Assembly (NCBI RefSeq): GCF_000516985.1
Contig: NW_006917096.1
Location: 2,899,606-2,963,605, forward strand
From: Pestalotiopsis fici W106-1
Lineage: Eukaryota > Ascomycota > Sordariomycetes > Amphisphaeriales > Sporocadaceae
Direction: 5' to 3'
DNA: 64,000 bases
Below the pieces are notes generated by a model, which was given only the letters and a program-made list of their open reading frames with translations, had not been told where the DNA came from and did no database searches. Positions 1 through 12,283 of the stretch are shown here, piece by piece. The translations under genes and the position numbers were made by a program. Each line of letters starts with the position of its first letter. Within the stretch, counting starts at the first letter, position 1.

Positions 1-1061
1 CAGAGCGCAAATGTGATTCGCTAGCAGCTGCCGAGTCGAATGAATTACACTTTGTGCCTACTCTGGTATAAGTCTCGGCAACTGTCAAGCACGGAAATTC
101 GAAATGAATCGTTTGACGCCCTCTGAGACTTTAGATTGACTGTATTGATTGATACCGTGACATACGTGACAGCTCTATTATACTCATCTTCCTTGATATG
201 GGCCGAGAGTATCGATGAATGGGCAGAAATGGTATGATTTACTCCCGACATGTGTAACCAACTACCAGGCCATCCTGTGTACATGCATGTGTCTTGAACC
301 TGGAGCGGCCGCAGCATTTACCGGCCAAAAAAAGCAAACGATACATACCCGAGACATCTACAATTGCTAACAAAGTCTATCTTGTTCCCGGGTTGGGGTA
401 CGCAGCGAACAAGATTTGCAAGTCGAAACGGACTGGCCTCCGCGAGAAATCTAATTGGCAGAGCTCACAGCTTCCAATCAACCATGCTTGCTTTGCAGCT
501 GTGCCTGCGTCACGGGTGGCAAATCCACATATCAAGCACCAAAACGCTTTCTTGTCCGTGGTTTGTCCATGCGAATTGGAGGCCGCCAGCTCTATTCTGG
601 CCTTTTTGCCCACCTTACACGGCGGCTGTCTATATGCCTAACCAGCGATTGGTGCATAGAGGTGCTAGCCTTTGTTTGAAGGGATCCCGGGGATCTGTTG
701 AATATGTATATTCGCCACTCACTTCACGATGCATACCTGTATTGGGGAATGTAGTGAAGACGAGTCCAGGAAGAAAGAAGAGATTGAGGGAGATGACGGA
801 TGGACTTGAAGCTTGATGAAGCGTGTCTTCAAAGATGCATTTCACGGTTGTGACGTCCTCACCAAGGATAAAATTATATTCAAGAATACTTGTCTGTAAT
901 AATCATCTTTTGATTAACACGAGACTTCTTGATCTTTCTGGTGGTATCCCAAATACGCTTGTACATCTACACAAGTAATCATGCAGAAAATTCCCTGAAC
1001 CCAAATCCGGATCCTTATCTTACAGCTGGGCGACTCCCTCATGTGCCAAGTTCCAACTACA
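1..1061. other. Left-edge intergenic region
   Basis: No open frame here has a recognisable domain, a convincing start context or spliced continuity. The frames on both strands overlap one another and have the composition of chance ORFs. The right end holds the 3' flank of the minus-strand protoglobin gene. Confidence 0.5.
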
Positions 1062-2393
1062 TCACTTTGCCTCGGACGTCTGCGAAGCCACCACGGTCTT
1101 GCAGTCATCGTCCTTGTCTGCACAACCGCCACAGGTGCCCCCAGTGGCATCAGCGTCGCCGCTACCTTTACCGGTAAAGGGACAGACACCAGCCGCCGAC
1201 TTTGCATTCAGTGCCGGCGCATCCTCGATATCGGCCAGGATCTTTTTGCCGTTCAGGTAGCCCTCCTTTTCAAATTCGGGCTGCTCCATCTCGTCCCTGA
1301 ATTCCTCTCCGTCTCGTACATACCACTTGGCGAAGAGGTCATTCTATACACATCGGGGTACGGTTAGCTTTACTGGCTTCTCATCATGGTGATGCTCTGC
1401 AGCCTTTTCTTTGGCTGGGAAGAGAGCTTACCTGTACCCAGATGACTTTTCCAATGGCCTTGACCAAGGCAATCTTCTTGTCCATCCGTAACCGCGGATG
1501 CGACAGGAGCGCCTCGGTGATGGTGTCTTGTATAAACGACAAACAAGCGCCTGCATGAGTAAATGAAACAATCAGCTAACTAGACCTCTCATTGGGAATT
1601 AAAGCGGCCTAATTGTCCAGTTATACTCACCGATATGAACATATTCCACGTGCAGCGGGTGTTCGCGCCCACGACCGACGTGCATCATGCTATAAAAATG
1701 CTTAGCAAGGGCTCCAGAGGAAAAGGGAGGATCGAGACTGTGAAAACAACTTACCCAACTTTGTCCAAGTACTCCCAGAACTCAAGAGTACTGGGATCTG
1801 AGCACAGCTTGGCCAGATATGCCCGCAGGAACATCTTGCGATGGACTAGACGTTTTCGGTACTTAGGAATATATTCCTCAAAGAAAGACAAATCTAGTAA
1901 TGAAAGAGCAGAGGGGGATTGGCACTTACGGATTTGAGGGCTATTGTCATGCAAGTTGGGATCTACCGGGCCTTCATAGCTCGTACTCCGCGTCTCGAAC
2001 GCGCGTGCTGTGATGTCGTACTGCAGCAGTTTATGGTAGACGATATTGACAATGGCCGGGATCAATTGCTTAATGTATTTGGATCCCCAAATCAGCGCCT
2101 CAATATCATCTGGTTGCCCATTATCAGCATGGTTTCTTGTCTTTCAAGTTTGGGGAGCAAACAAATGTTTTCACAGTAAAGTGTTGATACTTACTTGAAC
2201 TAAAATCGAGAAATGTGTGAAGATATTGGATTCGGGCTTCTAGATTCGTATATAGATCTTTGCGATCAATATGCTTCATAGGGCGGCTTCCGGGTATCAT
2301 CTTGACTGTAGGAGAAAGCGACTGGTAATCCTGACGTTGTGACTGATGAAAGTAATTGTGATTTGCTTCTGAAAGTTTCTGCAATGTACTCAA
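1062..2393 (-). CDS. Protoglobin-domain protein (fungal globin-like haem protein)
   Basis: Six exons, read right to left: 2393-2195, 2109-1930, 1893-1755, 1689-1631, 1550-1432 and 1343-1062. All junctions are GT-AG, and the phases add up to 326 codons (325 residues). The core begins at MKHIDRKDLYTNLEARI and runs through an all-helical segment typical of the protoglobin family. The segment KVGMMHVGRGREHPLHVEY carries the likely proximal haem ligand, His176 by my count. Protoglobins are single-domain haem proteins related to globin-coupled sensors and bind O2, CO or NO. The role of the fungal members is largely unknown. The C-terminal 45 residues are Cys-rich (one CPFTGKG motif, then CGGCADKDDDC) and lie outside the globin fold. 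The start could instead be the internal Met at 2300, nearer the usual N-terminus. The family call rests on recognised motifs. Confidence 0.82.
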
Positions 2394-3450
2394 AGGGTAA
2401 ATACCAAGATTTACACTTTCAGCAATATGATTGGGACAAGTACCGGCCTACACTCTTGGTATACCCGCTTAAACAGTAATGAAATGCAACCTCTGAGAGC
2501 ACATACTCTGAGACACAAGAGACCTTTTATTACTGCTTTCTTATTCCAGACGATAACTACAACATACCGAGTATCAGTCCATTTCTTCTCACTCACGTCC
2601 ACGATGCTGCCAAATCCCTCATGCGCAATTGGCGAAATGATTGCCCTGCTTTCCTAGCTCCTAAAGTGATCAAAGGAAACATGAAGTGATTGTGGTGTGA
2701 TGTGGAGCAAAATCGTCTGATGGTAATTCAGACCACGGCTGCTTCCGGGACGCCTAGTGCAGCAACAAAAGCCAGCCTACAGGGGGTTTCCAGGTCCCGC
2801 ACCCCCGGAATGACGAAAATAACTTGGGACTCGTCGTCCCGGACAGATGGGATTTTTCACCATTCGTCCACCCATAGGGCTGGGAATGGCCTGAGACGAA
2901 TTGCAATCAAATGGCCGGTTCGTATGCATATAATTTGCCCTTGTCATGTGCGCAAAAGAAAGGCTGACAGCGGCCCGGTATATCTTCGTCGATGGAAAGC
3001 TCCAAGCATAAACAACTGTCATTTCGTAACACGATCTCTGCTTACGTCGGGGTTGCAATTCACAGTTTGTTTCATTAATGCCGATTATTGTCATCTCATG
3101 GCGGACTTGACCTTGTGGGCCGACTGATGACTGCTGGTCAAACAAACATTTTGTGACAAGACCCAGCCAAATCTGGTATCAATCATTCAAAATAAGCCAA
3201 TTGTGGGTAATTCAATGCTCTCTCTTTCTTTTCTAAAAGGCACGCGGCGGCTCCTTGGCCGCCCTGTCTGGGTATTTCTAAGGCCATGTAGGCTTGTTCG
3301 ACTTCGCCGCTGAATTCAATTCGGTCGCTGACCGAACAGTATCCCAATTCTATACCAAGCTATAAACGCCTTGACAATGCTATAGTGTACCATGCTGTGT
3401 TATGCTTATGCTGTGTTGATTCATCTTCTGCCCATGCCCATATATTGACT
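2394..3450. other. Intergenic, no gene seen
   Basis: Frames on both strands are short and overlap one another, with no domain signal. The segment separates the 5' end of the protoglobin gene from the 3' end of the HECT ligase gene and should contain the protoglobin promoter. Confidence 0.4.
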
Positions 3451-6400
3451 CTATCGAAGTCCGAATCCTTCGCTTTCGTGAACTGCGCGCCACAGTAATG
3501 TTTCTAGTTTCTCTTTAGAATTGTACTTGAAAAGATTCAACATGTTAAAGCAAGTGCGCGCCGTGGGGTATCTCTCTGTGTCTTCGCCAAGACAGCTGAT
3601 CTTGATAATAAGGGTGGCTGCTCCCATCGCCGGGATGCGATCGCTGCCAGTAATGAAAGATAATAATCGTCGTTGGTCTTGGGGAGTTGCTGCCGCGAAG
3701 GACTCCCAGAACCAGTCTATCACGGGCTCTTGTGTAGGCTCCTTTCCATCCTTGGAGTTATCCCAGTCCGAATATTTGCACACAGCACGGAGCGAGGCAA
3801 TATCCAGCGGCTCATCAGATCCCCGGATGAGCAGCTCGATTTCCTCTGGCCGGAACAATGATAGGGCATTGCCCGCACATACGGTAAAGAAACCTCGCTT
3901 GAATGGCTCGAACTGTCTCTTAACCGATTCGTCGAGCAGATACTTGACATAGAGATCCACGTACTCCCGTCGGTTCGCATTGGTGACTGGCTTTGTATCT
4001 CCGCCAAGACAGAGAGGAACCCGGGATCTTGAGCCATATTTGTCAACCTCCACCGCAAAGTCGAGACAAAAGGTGTTTTCCACATCACCGTCGAATTCGA
4101 GCAACTGGCGTAGACCGCTTGCCAATCGAGGTCGGAACTCTGCCAAGTCATCGAGGGTGTATGTCATTGTCGAACGTTGTATTATTGAGCCACTTGAAGC
4201 AGATGCAGGTGCTGCAGACAGGAGCTTCCGGAACGCAAAGGGCGGGAATGCGACATCTAGGATTGCAGAGTTGTAAATGGCAAGACCTAGAACGACTCCC
4301 ACGAGGAAATACTGATCAGTAGTCTCAAAGGTGTGGGGATTAAAGTAGCAGTACTGCGAGTCTTCGTCGAAAACAAAGAGTCCTGTTGTTATGATTAGTA
4401 TTGTGCCCTCTATGGTAAGTGTCGTTCCTAAGGCTTGTACTCACCATGGTCAGGGTTGAAGACATCTTTGACCAGGAGCTGGAACCATTCCTTTCGCAGT
4501 CCTCCAGCATCTACACCCTCTTCGCCACGAAATTCAATGCGCAGTCCTTTCTTGATGTCTTCGCTGCCACTCCCGACAACCTCACTGACTTTGGCCAAGC
4601 TATCTTCCACTAGACATTCGCGCCTAACGCTCATGAACAAGTACTGGGTGTTATTTTTATGCGTCAGAAGACTGTCAAAGAAAGCATCTCGGGCTTTGCC
4701 ATGCATCTGACGTTTGGCATCAAACTCCAGAATTTGTATCTTGGCTGAGATACTGAGGAAGAAGGGATATTGACAGAAAGCAAACTTTCCCTTTCTCGAT
4801 TCCCACATCTCAAAGTCAGTTTTGAAATCGAGGCAGTCAAGCATCGTATTGTAGAAATCGCTCGTGGCAAGCAGATGACCATGGGCATGTCTGACGCTAA
4901 CTTCATTCCGCCTTACGTGGGTGAGGTTGTTGGCGGCAAACACCAAAGCCATGACCTTAGCACCAGCTTTGAGTTGCCAGTCATCCGAGTACGTGATGTT
5001 GGGTGCCTCGGGTGCCTGTTTCTGCTTTTTTGAAGAGGAAGCTGGTGCTGCTAGCGCGGCGTGAAGTGATGCCACTGTCGCTGCTGACTGAGCATTGGAC
5101 CTCATCTCTGGAACTAGGCCACCTGTCAAGTCAACTTGTGGTTCAACCTTCTTGTCTGTTTGTCGCCGTAGACGATAATTCACGAAATTGCTGATGAGGT
5201 CTTTGATTTGCAGGAATAGGTGCTCAGGCAGTCTCGAGAACCAAGATACGAGCTGGTGGTGAGATTGATCGGGACAGTTGGATATCAAGCCGAAAATCCG
5301 CTTGATGATTCCTGAATGACGGCCCATCGCAAATTGATCCTCGGGTGCGGCATCACGGCCCTTCTCCCTGTGTGCCTGCTGATGCTCTCCTTTGTAACTC
5401 TTATGATCCGCGATCAAAAGTGGATTGACAATGATGAGAAGCAGGAATCTTACGTCCTGAGGCTCCTCGAGTAACCGACCGGGACGCTTCAGAAGCAGCT
5501 CAGTGCATTTGAGCAAAACTCTTTGAAGATGCGCCTGTGCTTCCAGCAGGCACGCCTCGAATCGTTGGGCTTCCTGGGTGGACATTTCCTTGATTTTGCC
5601 TGTATTTACACAGTCATTGTACAAGTCCTTCCAGGGCCTGGCTGCATTTGTAATGATGGAGTACCATTCCATCACCTCACCCCAATCGATACGCGGTGAT
5701 CGGGGACTAACAAAAGTTGAACCGTCGTCTTTGCGTTGAGACCGCGATCTAGGCGTGGAGTCTTGCTGTCCGCCAGTCCACCATTGTGCATTCTCTGCCA
5801 AGCCTCCAAGGAGTAACATCTTTGGGTCCAGCTCAGTAAGTGAAGATTCCTCCTGCACAGCTGGTTTGTCATGTCGTGGCACAGGCTTTCTCTTGATCGA
5901 CATTTGAGGTTTGGAAACTTCAGATTTCAAGGCTTCTGGTTTCGAGTTTTCTGGTCTCGAGCTGAAGCTTCGACGCATGGGAACAAAGGATGTATTGATG
6001 GCCGTATGCGACCCGAAGCTCACAATCAGGTAATCCTCCACTGGCTTGAATATTCTTTTTGGGTCAGGAAATCTATGACCCTGTGTATGCGCTCGACCAT
6101 CTGCTGCAAGGTTTGGATTGCGCGCGTCTGAATGGGATGCCGAATACGATCTAGCTGCTGGGTTTGGGCGAAGCATGGAATTCGGCTCATGATGGTCATC
6201 CGTGAATTCGTCGAAAACTGGTTTATAGGCTTTCGGCGGGGGACTGCCACCATAAGAGCCCGATCTACCGCGTTGCCCCGAAATGTTCATCTTCGAAAAC
6301 TGCCCCTCCAACGGCCGTGACGACTGTGTGCCCGGCCGCATTCCTGGTGATAATCTCTGAGCAGCAGCACTCGCATCCGAAGCAGACTTCAGAGCTTGAA

Positions 6401-7016
6401 CTATGCATTGGCGCACAAGTTTCCTAGTGTGCTCCAGAGACAGAGGTCGAACACTTTCTGGCAGCGGGCGGCCATCTTCTGGCTTTGGGGAATACGGCGT
6501 CAAGTCGTTGATGGTGGCGCAAATGGTGCAGCGAAAGACGTTCAAGTCCTTTGGCCACCGAACCTTGCCGCTGCAAGTCATGCAGTTTCCGTTGGTGAAA
6601 TCGGCAGGCCCACGATGGGGCTTCTTGGAAGACATACTGGGTAGAAGGGTTGAGTGACCATGTCTAGCTGCGTCGTCATCGGTCGTTTCGTCTGGACTGG
6701 GCTGCTTTCGCGACTTCTTGGAGGCGAACAGAGTGGGAAAGGGATGGCTCATGGATCGAGAATGGCTCGGATGCGTTGGCGGCTTTCCCGGCGATCTTCC
6801 AGGAGGCTTCATGAACCTTGGTATGTCGACTTCGTCGTCGGAGCTGGACTCGGTCTGCACCTGCTGACTGCCAGAGGATGCAAAGAGGTCATTGCCGCCG
6901 AGCAGTAAACGGGGCGGTGCTGGCGCCGGTGCTCTGCTTGTGTGGTGGGGAGGGGCAGGCGCAGACGTTGACGGGAGCGATCCATTACGGTGTTGCCGTC
7001 TCGAGCCAAAGGCCAT
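3451..7016 (-). CDS. HECT-type E3 ubiquitin ligase, HUL4/UBE3A-like
   Basis: Two exons (7016-4445 and 4382-3451) joined by a 62-base GT-AG intron give 1,167 residues. The N-terminal 140 residues are Pro/Ser-rich and probably disordered. A small zinc finger follows, with Cys145, Cys148, Cys163 and Cys166 in the LSD1-like CxxC...RCxxC spacing. The C-terminal 350 residues or so are a HECT domain. The N-lobe shows the IEFRGEEGVDAGGLRKEW motif. The C-lobe has the catalytic cysteine in ARTCFNML, Cys1135, 32 residues from the end. HECT ligases take ubiquitin from an E2 onto this cysteine and pass it to a substrate lysine. The zinc finger plus HECT layout matches fungal Hul4-type ligases better than the WW-domain Rsp5 class. 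The intron lies inside the HECT N-lobe. All key residues are present, so it is probably active. Confidence 0.93.
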
Positions 7017-8954
7017 AGTGGGATTTCACGCGATCTATCAACGGCGACTATGACAGGCTTATACATAGTAGTATAGCAGGTCGTGAGCCTTAGCTGGCAG
7101 ACCTCATGCGCAACAAAGTGCAATGTTGCGAAGAGAGAGGTACGTACGCCTACGGGGCTCCTGGGTAAGGTACCGGTTGGTTCCCCGGTGGATGGTTGGG
7201 CCGAGGAGGCAGCGAACCCTATGCGTCTGGTGTATCCGGCAGAGCGGCAGATTCAGATCAGAGAGGGACAATGAAAGGCAAAAAAGCAAAAGACGACTGC
7301 CCAGCTAGGTAACTTCCAGACCCAAAGTGGTCATTAGAAGCACGTTTGGTCCAAACAAACAAATTTTGAAGCTCGCGCGTCTGCATGATGCAGTCAATCT
7401 GTGCCCAGCAAAGCAAAGCACTTACAGCAGCCGTACCTTAGTACCCGGGATATGGTAGCAGGCATCAGCTTAAGCAACCTGGAGCCTGGAATTCCGGGTT
7501 GTGGTTCTGTACCACCCCAGCATCCACCATCCATCCACTATCTCGCGGGCCGCTGGGCAGCAGAAAGCAGGGTCTTCGCTTATCCCTGTTTGCCTGTAGA
7601 GCTGTCAAGCAAGCCCCCTGTGGATGCCGCATATTACTACGTACAAGGTAATATCCTACCCATGGAGAATAATAAATAATAATAACTGCCGGAATGCCGA
7701 CCACACAAGTCCTGCACCCGGCCTGGCTGCGACTGTGTATAAATCTTGACGGTTTCCTTCATTTATTTGTCACTGATACCTATATACTCGAACAATGGTA
7801 TTCGGTGAATTACATGCAGCATCAGGATGCTTTGTGCCCAAGAAGACAATAGCATTGAGCTTGTGGTTTTAAACTCAACCTTGCAGCTTCGTTCAGTCGT
7901 AAAGAACTTGCACCAGTCAATCCGTTCGGTTTTCCAAATGCAATCTTAGACACCCCGGTGAAATCAAATCAGCGAACCCCTCACATGATGGGCAATTTCG
8001 AGATTGCTGTTTCGAGTTTACCGAGGTGGACAACGATAACCAACTTGATAGCAAAAGAAGGCACACAATCAGTGTCAATCGGTTTCAGTCAGTCGGCCAG
8101 ACGTGTGGCGCAAGATCTGAAGCAGAGAAGACAGCGGGTAAGGTGCCTGGAGATGATCGGGCTCAACCGCGCGGAAAAAGGAAAAACCCCAGGTCTTGAC
8201 CATGGACTGAGGTGTCTACACCACGTACCTGAGAGCCCACTCACCATATTCGCAGGTTGCAGGCTCATCATGCATACGTACAATTTACATTGTTGTATGA
8301 TTAGTCCTGTTTGCCCGCAGCTCCAAATTGAAGGCACTTCTTGTGTTCCCTCGGCGGCGCGCAGGGAGAAGTTTTGCAGTGCATGGCGCGCCGAGAACCC
8401 GGCAGCCAAGCCCAAATGACGCCAACTCCACAGCAGTCTCTTGGGCGGCTGCAGATCTCTGTGCGGGACAGTTTCCGGGACGTCGAATCACTTGGCGACA
8501 CACGGCGAGCCTCCGACTTGTAGAACGGCCCAAGGTAAACAAACGTCATGGCGTTTCAGGTTGCATCGTCAGAACACCTGCCGTTTGAGACGCAGGTCAT
8601 GGGCAGCTGCCACGGCACACGGGAGAATCGCAAGATTGATGCTTCCTTTTTCTTAGCTGGCCGCTGTCTGTGCGCAGGACATCCAAAGACAGCAAAGGCA
8701 TTCTCCTCGACTGGCGCAGAGCTGGAACAGTAGTGCGCGCAAAGAGTGCAAGGGCGACGTCATGTTGAATGCGGCTTGCATTGAGCTGCATAATATGTAT
8801 ATGGGATATAAGTTGAGTTCTGCAGCCATTCAAGCCATTCTTCTGGGCTGAGGAGTAATTATTGCCTTTCCCATCATCAAATCCTGCATACAGCCCGCCG
8901 CAGCAAGCTTTGCATAGACTCAACTAGGTGCAGACACATTTCTCTCATTCGAAG

Positions 8955-9065
8955 ATGGGCTCACCAAGCGCCAAGTCGACCAAGTTGCGCGACCTGGAAG
9001 AGATTACTCAAGGCAAAGAAATCATCTCCCGTTTTGTCGGAGTCGCTATGACTGGGAATCAGTAG
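8955..9065 (+). other. Short ORF downstream of a TATA-like element
   Basis: This 36-codon frame has the composition of a protein N-terminus (MGSPSAKSTKLRDLEEIT) and ends at TAG. A TATA-like stretch, ATATGTATATGGGATATAAG, lies about 150 bases upstream. No spliced continuation was found. It could be the first exon of a decayed gene, a short peptide or chance. Confidence 0.15.
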
Positions 9066-9330
9066 CCTACTAGTGAAGTTGGACTAAAATAACCACTCTC
9101 AAGTGTCTTTGAACTTGGGTTGATATTGCTATTTAGACCTCATTATGAAGGAGATAACTCGGTCTGGTCAATGTTATCTGCGTTACACATGTGCCTCGGT
9201 CAAGTCATCATATGGACAGAGCGCGGACTCTCAAGACAACATGCGCCAATGACAATCCTATATCAGTCTGCTTCATGTTACTGACCAAATAATATATTCT
9301 CTCACATCGTTGCATAATGGATCCGATACT

Positions 9331-10708
9331 TTAAGAGAAAAAAGCCGTGTTCGTATAAAGGCATATATTGCCGCTTGTCTGAAATATATTGCCTGTAGGC
9401 CCTCCGAGGAAAGAGGTCTGGATACACCAGGCGACCATATCGCCTTTGGTCATGTCAAGATTTCCGCAGACTAGAATGAGTGAGGTCAAGGGAGGGGAGA
9501 ATGACGCTGCGCTGTGTTGTTGACTTTGCAGGTCGAGGGTTATGTCCCATATGGGATCCAAGTTACCCGACGCTGTTTCTTCCCACCAAAAAGTAAACAT
9601 CTTCCGTCTTGATCGCGAATGGTGTATCTTTGATTTCCCACTGGGTCTCATCTTTGGGTTCTAGCAGAAATAAAAAAGACAGGAGAGATAGACTGATTGC
9701 CATCTGTCGGAAAAAAGTCAGTCATCGAAAAAAAGTCAGTCATCGAAAAAAAAGAAAAAAAAAAAGAAACACATGAGTGGGTCCCATCGTTACGTATACT
9801 GTCGTTCTTAGTTGCCAACAATCCGCGTGTAGCACGAATTTCTTTCGTTCTGATATACACGATCCGATCCATGAAATGGGACTCCCATGTGAAGTAGTTC
9901 AAAGACCCCACGTACTCCAGTACTTCATGAGTAAGTTTGACGCTTTGGTCGCTGAGAATGTTGTCATTCTTTCGTCTGCACAACGCCATGTCTATATAGA
10001 TTGCCAGAACCGAATCGCTACGATTAGAAAGTCTAAACCGACCAACGGAGAATAGGAGATATTGAGAATCTGTGGGTTCTACTGCATATGCTTCACATCT
10101 AGGCGGTCTAGGTGCATGATACCACTACGAACCATTCAATGACCCTCGCAAAGATACGTGAGTGAGTTAATGCTTCGTGTAAAAGGTCACGATATGAATA
10201 GGCATCCATGTCCTCCGATTAGCGGCATTGCTGTCATTCCCCATGAATCGATGATGCCTCTTGTGGTAGGTTCTTCCAATGGCATGCTGTCCAGTAGTAC
10301 ACTGGAGGGGAAATATTGGAGTATCTGTTTTAGTAAGTAAGTGTTATTCTGGACATATAGTACTGGATATAAGCTTTCGATAATGCGCATATACGTGGAG
10401 TTGGGCCGAAACGCCTGGTCAGCAAATGTCAAAGGGTGATGGGGCATCCCGACCGCATCGGTATTAGTAGATAAAGATGTATTTGCCGATGACCAAATTA
10501 GCTAATCAGGAACTTACATCATGCCAATTTTATCTCCCATGTAATGCTCGTTTACCCGCGTAACACATATCCCTAAACAAGCAGTTCGTGCAATGCAAGC
10601 GAGGCAGAAACTACGCCGATTGGCAAGTAAGCAGGATTGTAAATAAGCAGAGGAGCTGAACTTATCACGTACATACCTAGGCAAACATTGATCAGCGCAT
10701 AGAAGCAT
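9331..10708 (-). pseudogene. Possible decayed gene with a PVLY-type motif
   Basis: Several minus-strand segments look coding but do not join by consistent splicing. Around 10390-10290 the frame reads RIIESLYPVLYVQNNTY, which resembles the conserved PVLY...NTF segment of fungal F-box-like and DUF7730-type proteins. Around 9989-9770 a second open segment contains VLEYVGSLNYFTWESHFMD. Around 9640-9400, two frames each look coding in part. The best donor (10514 side) and the nearby acceptors disagree in phase. I infer a degenerate gene, or a multi-exon gene I could not assemble. No function is assigned. Confidence 0.25.
9711..9775. repeat. Direct repeat and A-rich tract
   Basis: The sequence AAAAAGTCAGTCATCGA occurs twice in tandem, followed by an almost pure A/G tract. 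It looks like a simple replication-slippage repeat. Confidence 0.6.
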
Positions 10709-11040
10709 GATATTCTATCCTGGTACTCTCTTGGTCCTTAGCCACACCATTCAAGATACCACGGAAGGACAACTTTGGTGTATGGATTCAAGTACAACAG
10801 TATTGCATTGAAATCACAGATCATTCCCGGTTTCATCGAGAACAGCCTCAGATTGCGCTGATTTTACTTGTTGACTATGAAATGGTAAAATGCATCTACC
10901 GAATATTCATGGTTCTCTGAATGCCTCCAACATGATTCGTACAATAGGACTAAGAACGATGCGGGTCGTGGAAATAATCAGCCCTACCCAGTCGGCTAGG
11001 AGCGGGCTAGGGTATTTTCCATGCTGGGTGATCTGTACGT

Positions 11041-11063
11041 CTACCCTACCCTACCCTACCTAC
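11041..11063. repeat. (CTACC)n simple repeat
   Basis: Four tandem CTACC-type pentamers. The unit is one base shorter than the usual fungal telomere unit CCCTAA, so this is not read as interstitial telomere sequence. Confidence 0.6.
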
Positions 11064-11686
11064 ATAGTACAAGTCAATCCTACTGGGTTTTCCTCTTAAT
11101 TCTTTTTCCTCTTTCTCCGTAGCTGGTACCCGGCTACAAAAGTGTTTTCGATTTACAGAAGACAGAATAGGCGTCCTCCATCTTGAAACTCGCGTACAAG
11201 TCTCATCCATGGAAGGCATGTTTAAAAAGCTTGTGAGAGACTGCAATACTACTTACGTACTAGTAATAAAAAAGCAACAAGCCCTGTTTTGTATAATCAT
11301 GGGTTTGCAGAATGCAACATTAAGCTATAAATTGAAAGGGCACAAAAGGTGACTCGAAAACGCCTCTTTTGAGCAATATTCATGTAGGTATACGATCACT
11401 AATCGATAATATAATGTCATGGCCTGCAGACTAGCTTGGATAAGGTTGCAATGCGCCTTTGCCATGGCGAGTCACTCGAAGGGCGTATTGAGATCGGAGC
11501 CTGGCCTCTTACATTACAGCTTCATACCCCACTATATGTCTCCCTGTATAAGATTCAGTCCTCTACGCCTTTCATAGTCGCTACTGATACTTACCAAACA
11601 ATTAATCAATCACTCACTCACCCATAACCTCGTCTTATTTTGACGGCGCCCGCTGGTCGCTACGTTCCTATCGTTGCATAGCCACC

Positions 11687-12283
11687 ATGTCTGCTGCAGA
11701 AAATTTCCCAAGACCAAAATACGTGGAGGGTGGTTGCCTATGCGGCTCACTGCGGTATCGCGTCGAGTTTTCAAATGATCATGACTTTTCCAAATCAGTG
11801 AGAATATCTCTCTGTCAAATGACCATGAATCGAACAATGATTGGCTAAAAACATGGCCAGTCTGGCACTTGTCAATGTACAATGGACCGAAAGGCGACGG
11901 GCTCGTTGTGGTTTCAATACCATCAAGTCCGTGCCAATTCGGCGTTTCGATTCACATCACCAACGGCATCGCTCAAGCACTATATATCGTCAGCAGGCAC
12001 GCAGCGCGGCTTCTGCGGCGAGTGCGGGAGTTTCCTTTACGTGAGGCCCGCGGCCAGCGAGGACTATAAGAGAGTCACCATTGCAGTCGGCTCCGTGGAC
12101 GCATTGTACTTGTTTGGCGAGGACGCCGATGGCGACGAGGTTCCCGTGGGCGGGTTTGGTCGCGCGCTGGCCAACGGTTGGGGCGACCACGAGTGGTGTC
12201 ATAATGAGATACCTGGTGTCACGGACAAGATATCTATTCTTGGCTACGAAAGGGGCAAGAGGTGGGCTACCGATCCTGCCTGA
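11687..12283 (+). CDS. GFA/CENP-V fold protein (glutathione-dependent formaldehyde-activating-like)
   Basis: Two exons (11687-11797 and 11861-12283) with a 63-base intron give 177 residues. The ATG sits in a good context (GCCACCATG). The protein has the zinc-binding pattern of the GFA family: GGCLCG near the N-terminus (Cys17, Cys19), a central cluster with Cys41 and Cys43, and GFCGECGS (Cys89, Cys92). In most family members the central cluster is CxCxxC. Here the third position is Asp46 (CQCTMD), so one zinc ligand of the usual set seems to be replaced. Family members include glutathione-formaldehyde adduct enzymes, but most fungal members are uncharacterised, so no substrate is assigned. 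Confidence 0.85.

Larger units (their letters stand above)
7017..11686. other. Gene-poor region with weak relics
   Basis: About 4.7 kb without a convincing intact gene. The left 300 bases include the 5' flank of the HECT gene. A 36-codon ORF lies at 8955-9065 downstream of a TATA-like stretch. Minus-strand coding-like relics lie at about 9331-10708. A simple (CTACC)n tract lies at 11041-11063. Confidence 0.45.

Noticed and set aside
2690..3145. Overlapping frames of 120-145 residues on both strands
   Set aside because: No domain, no splice continuity, and each strand explains the other equally well.
11041..11063. Possible interstitial telomere repeat
   Set aside because: The unit is CTACC (5 bases), not the fungal CCCTAA.
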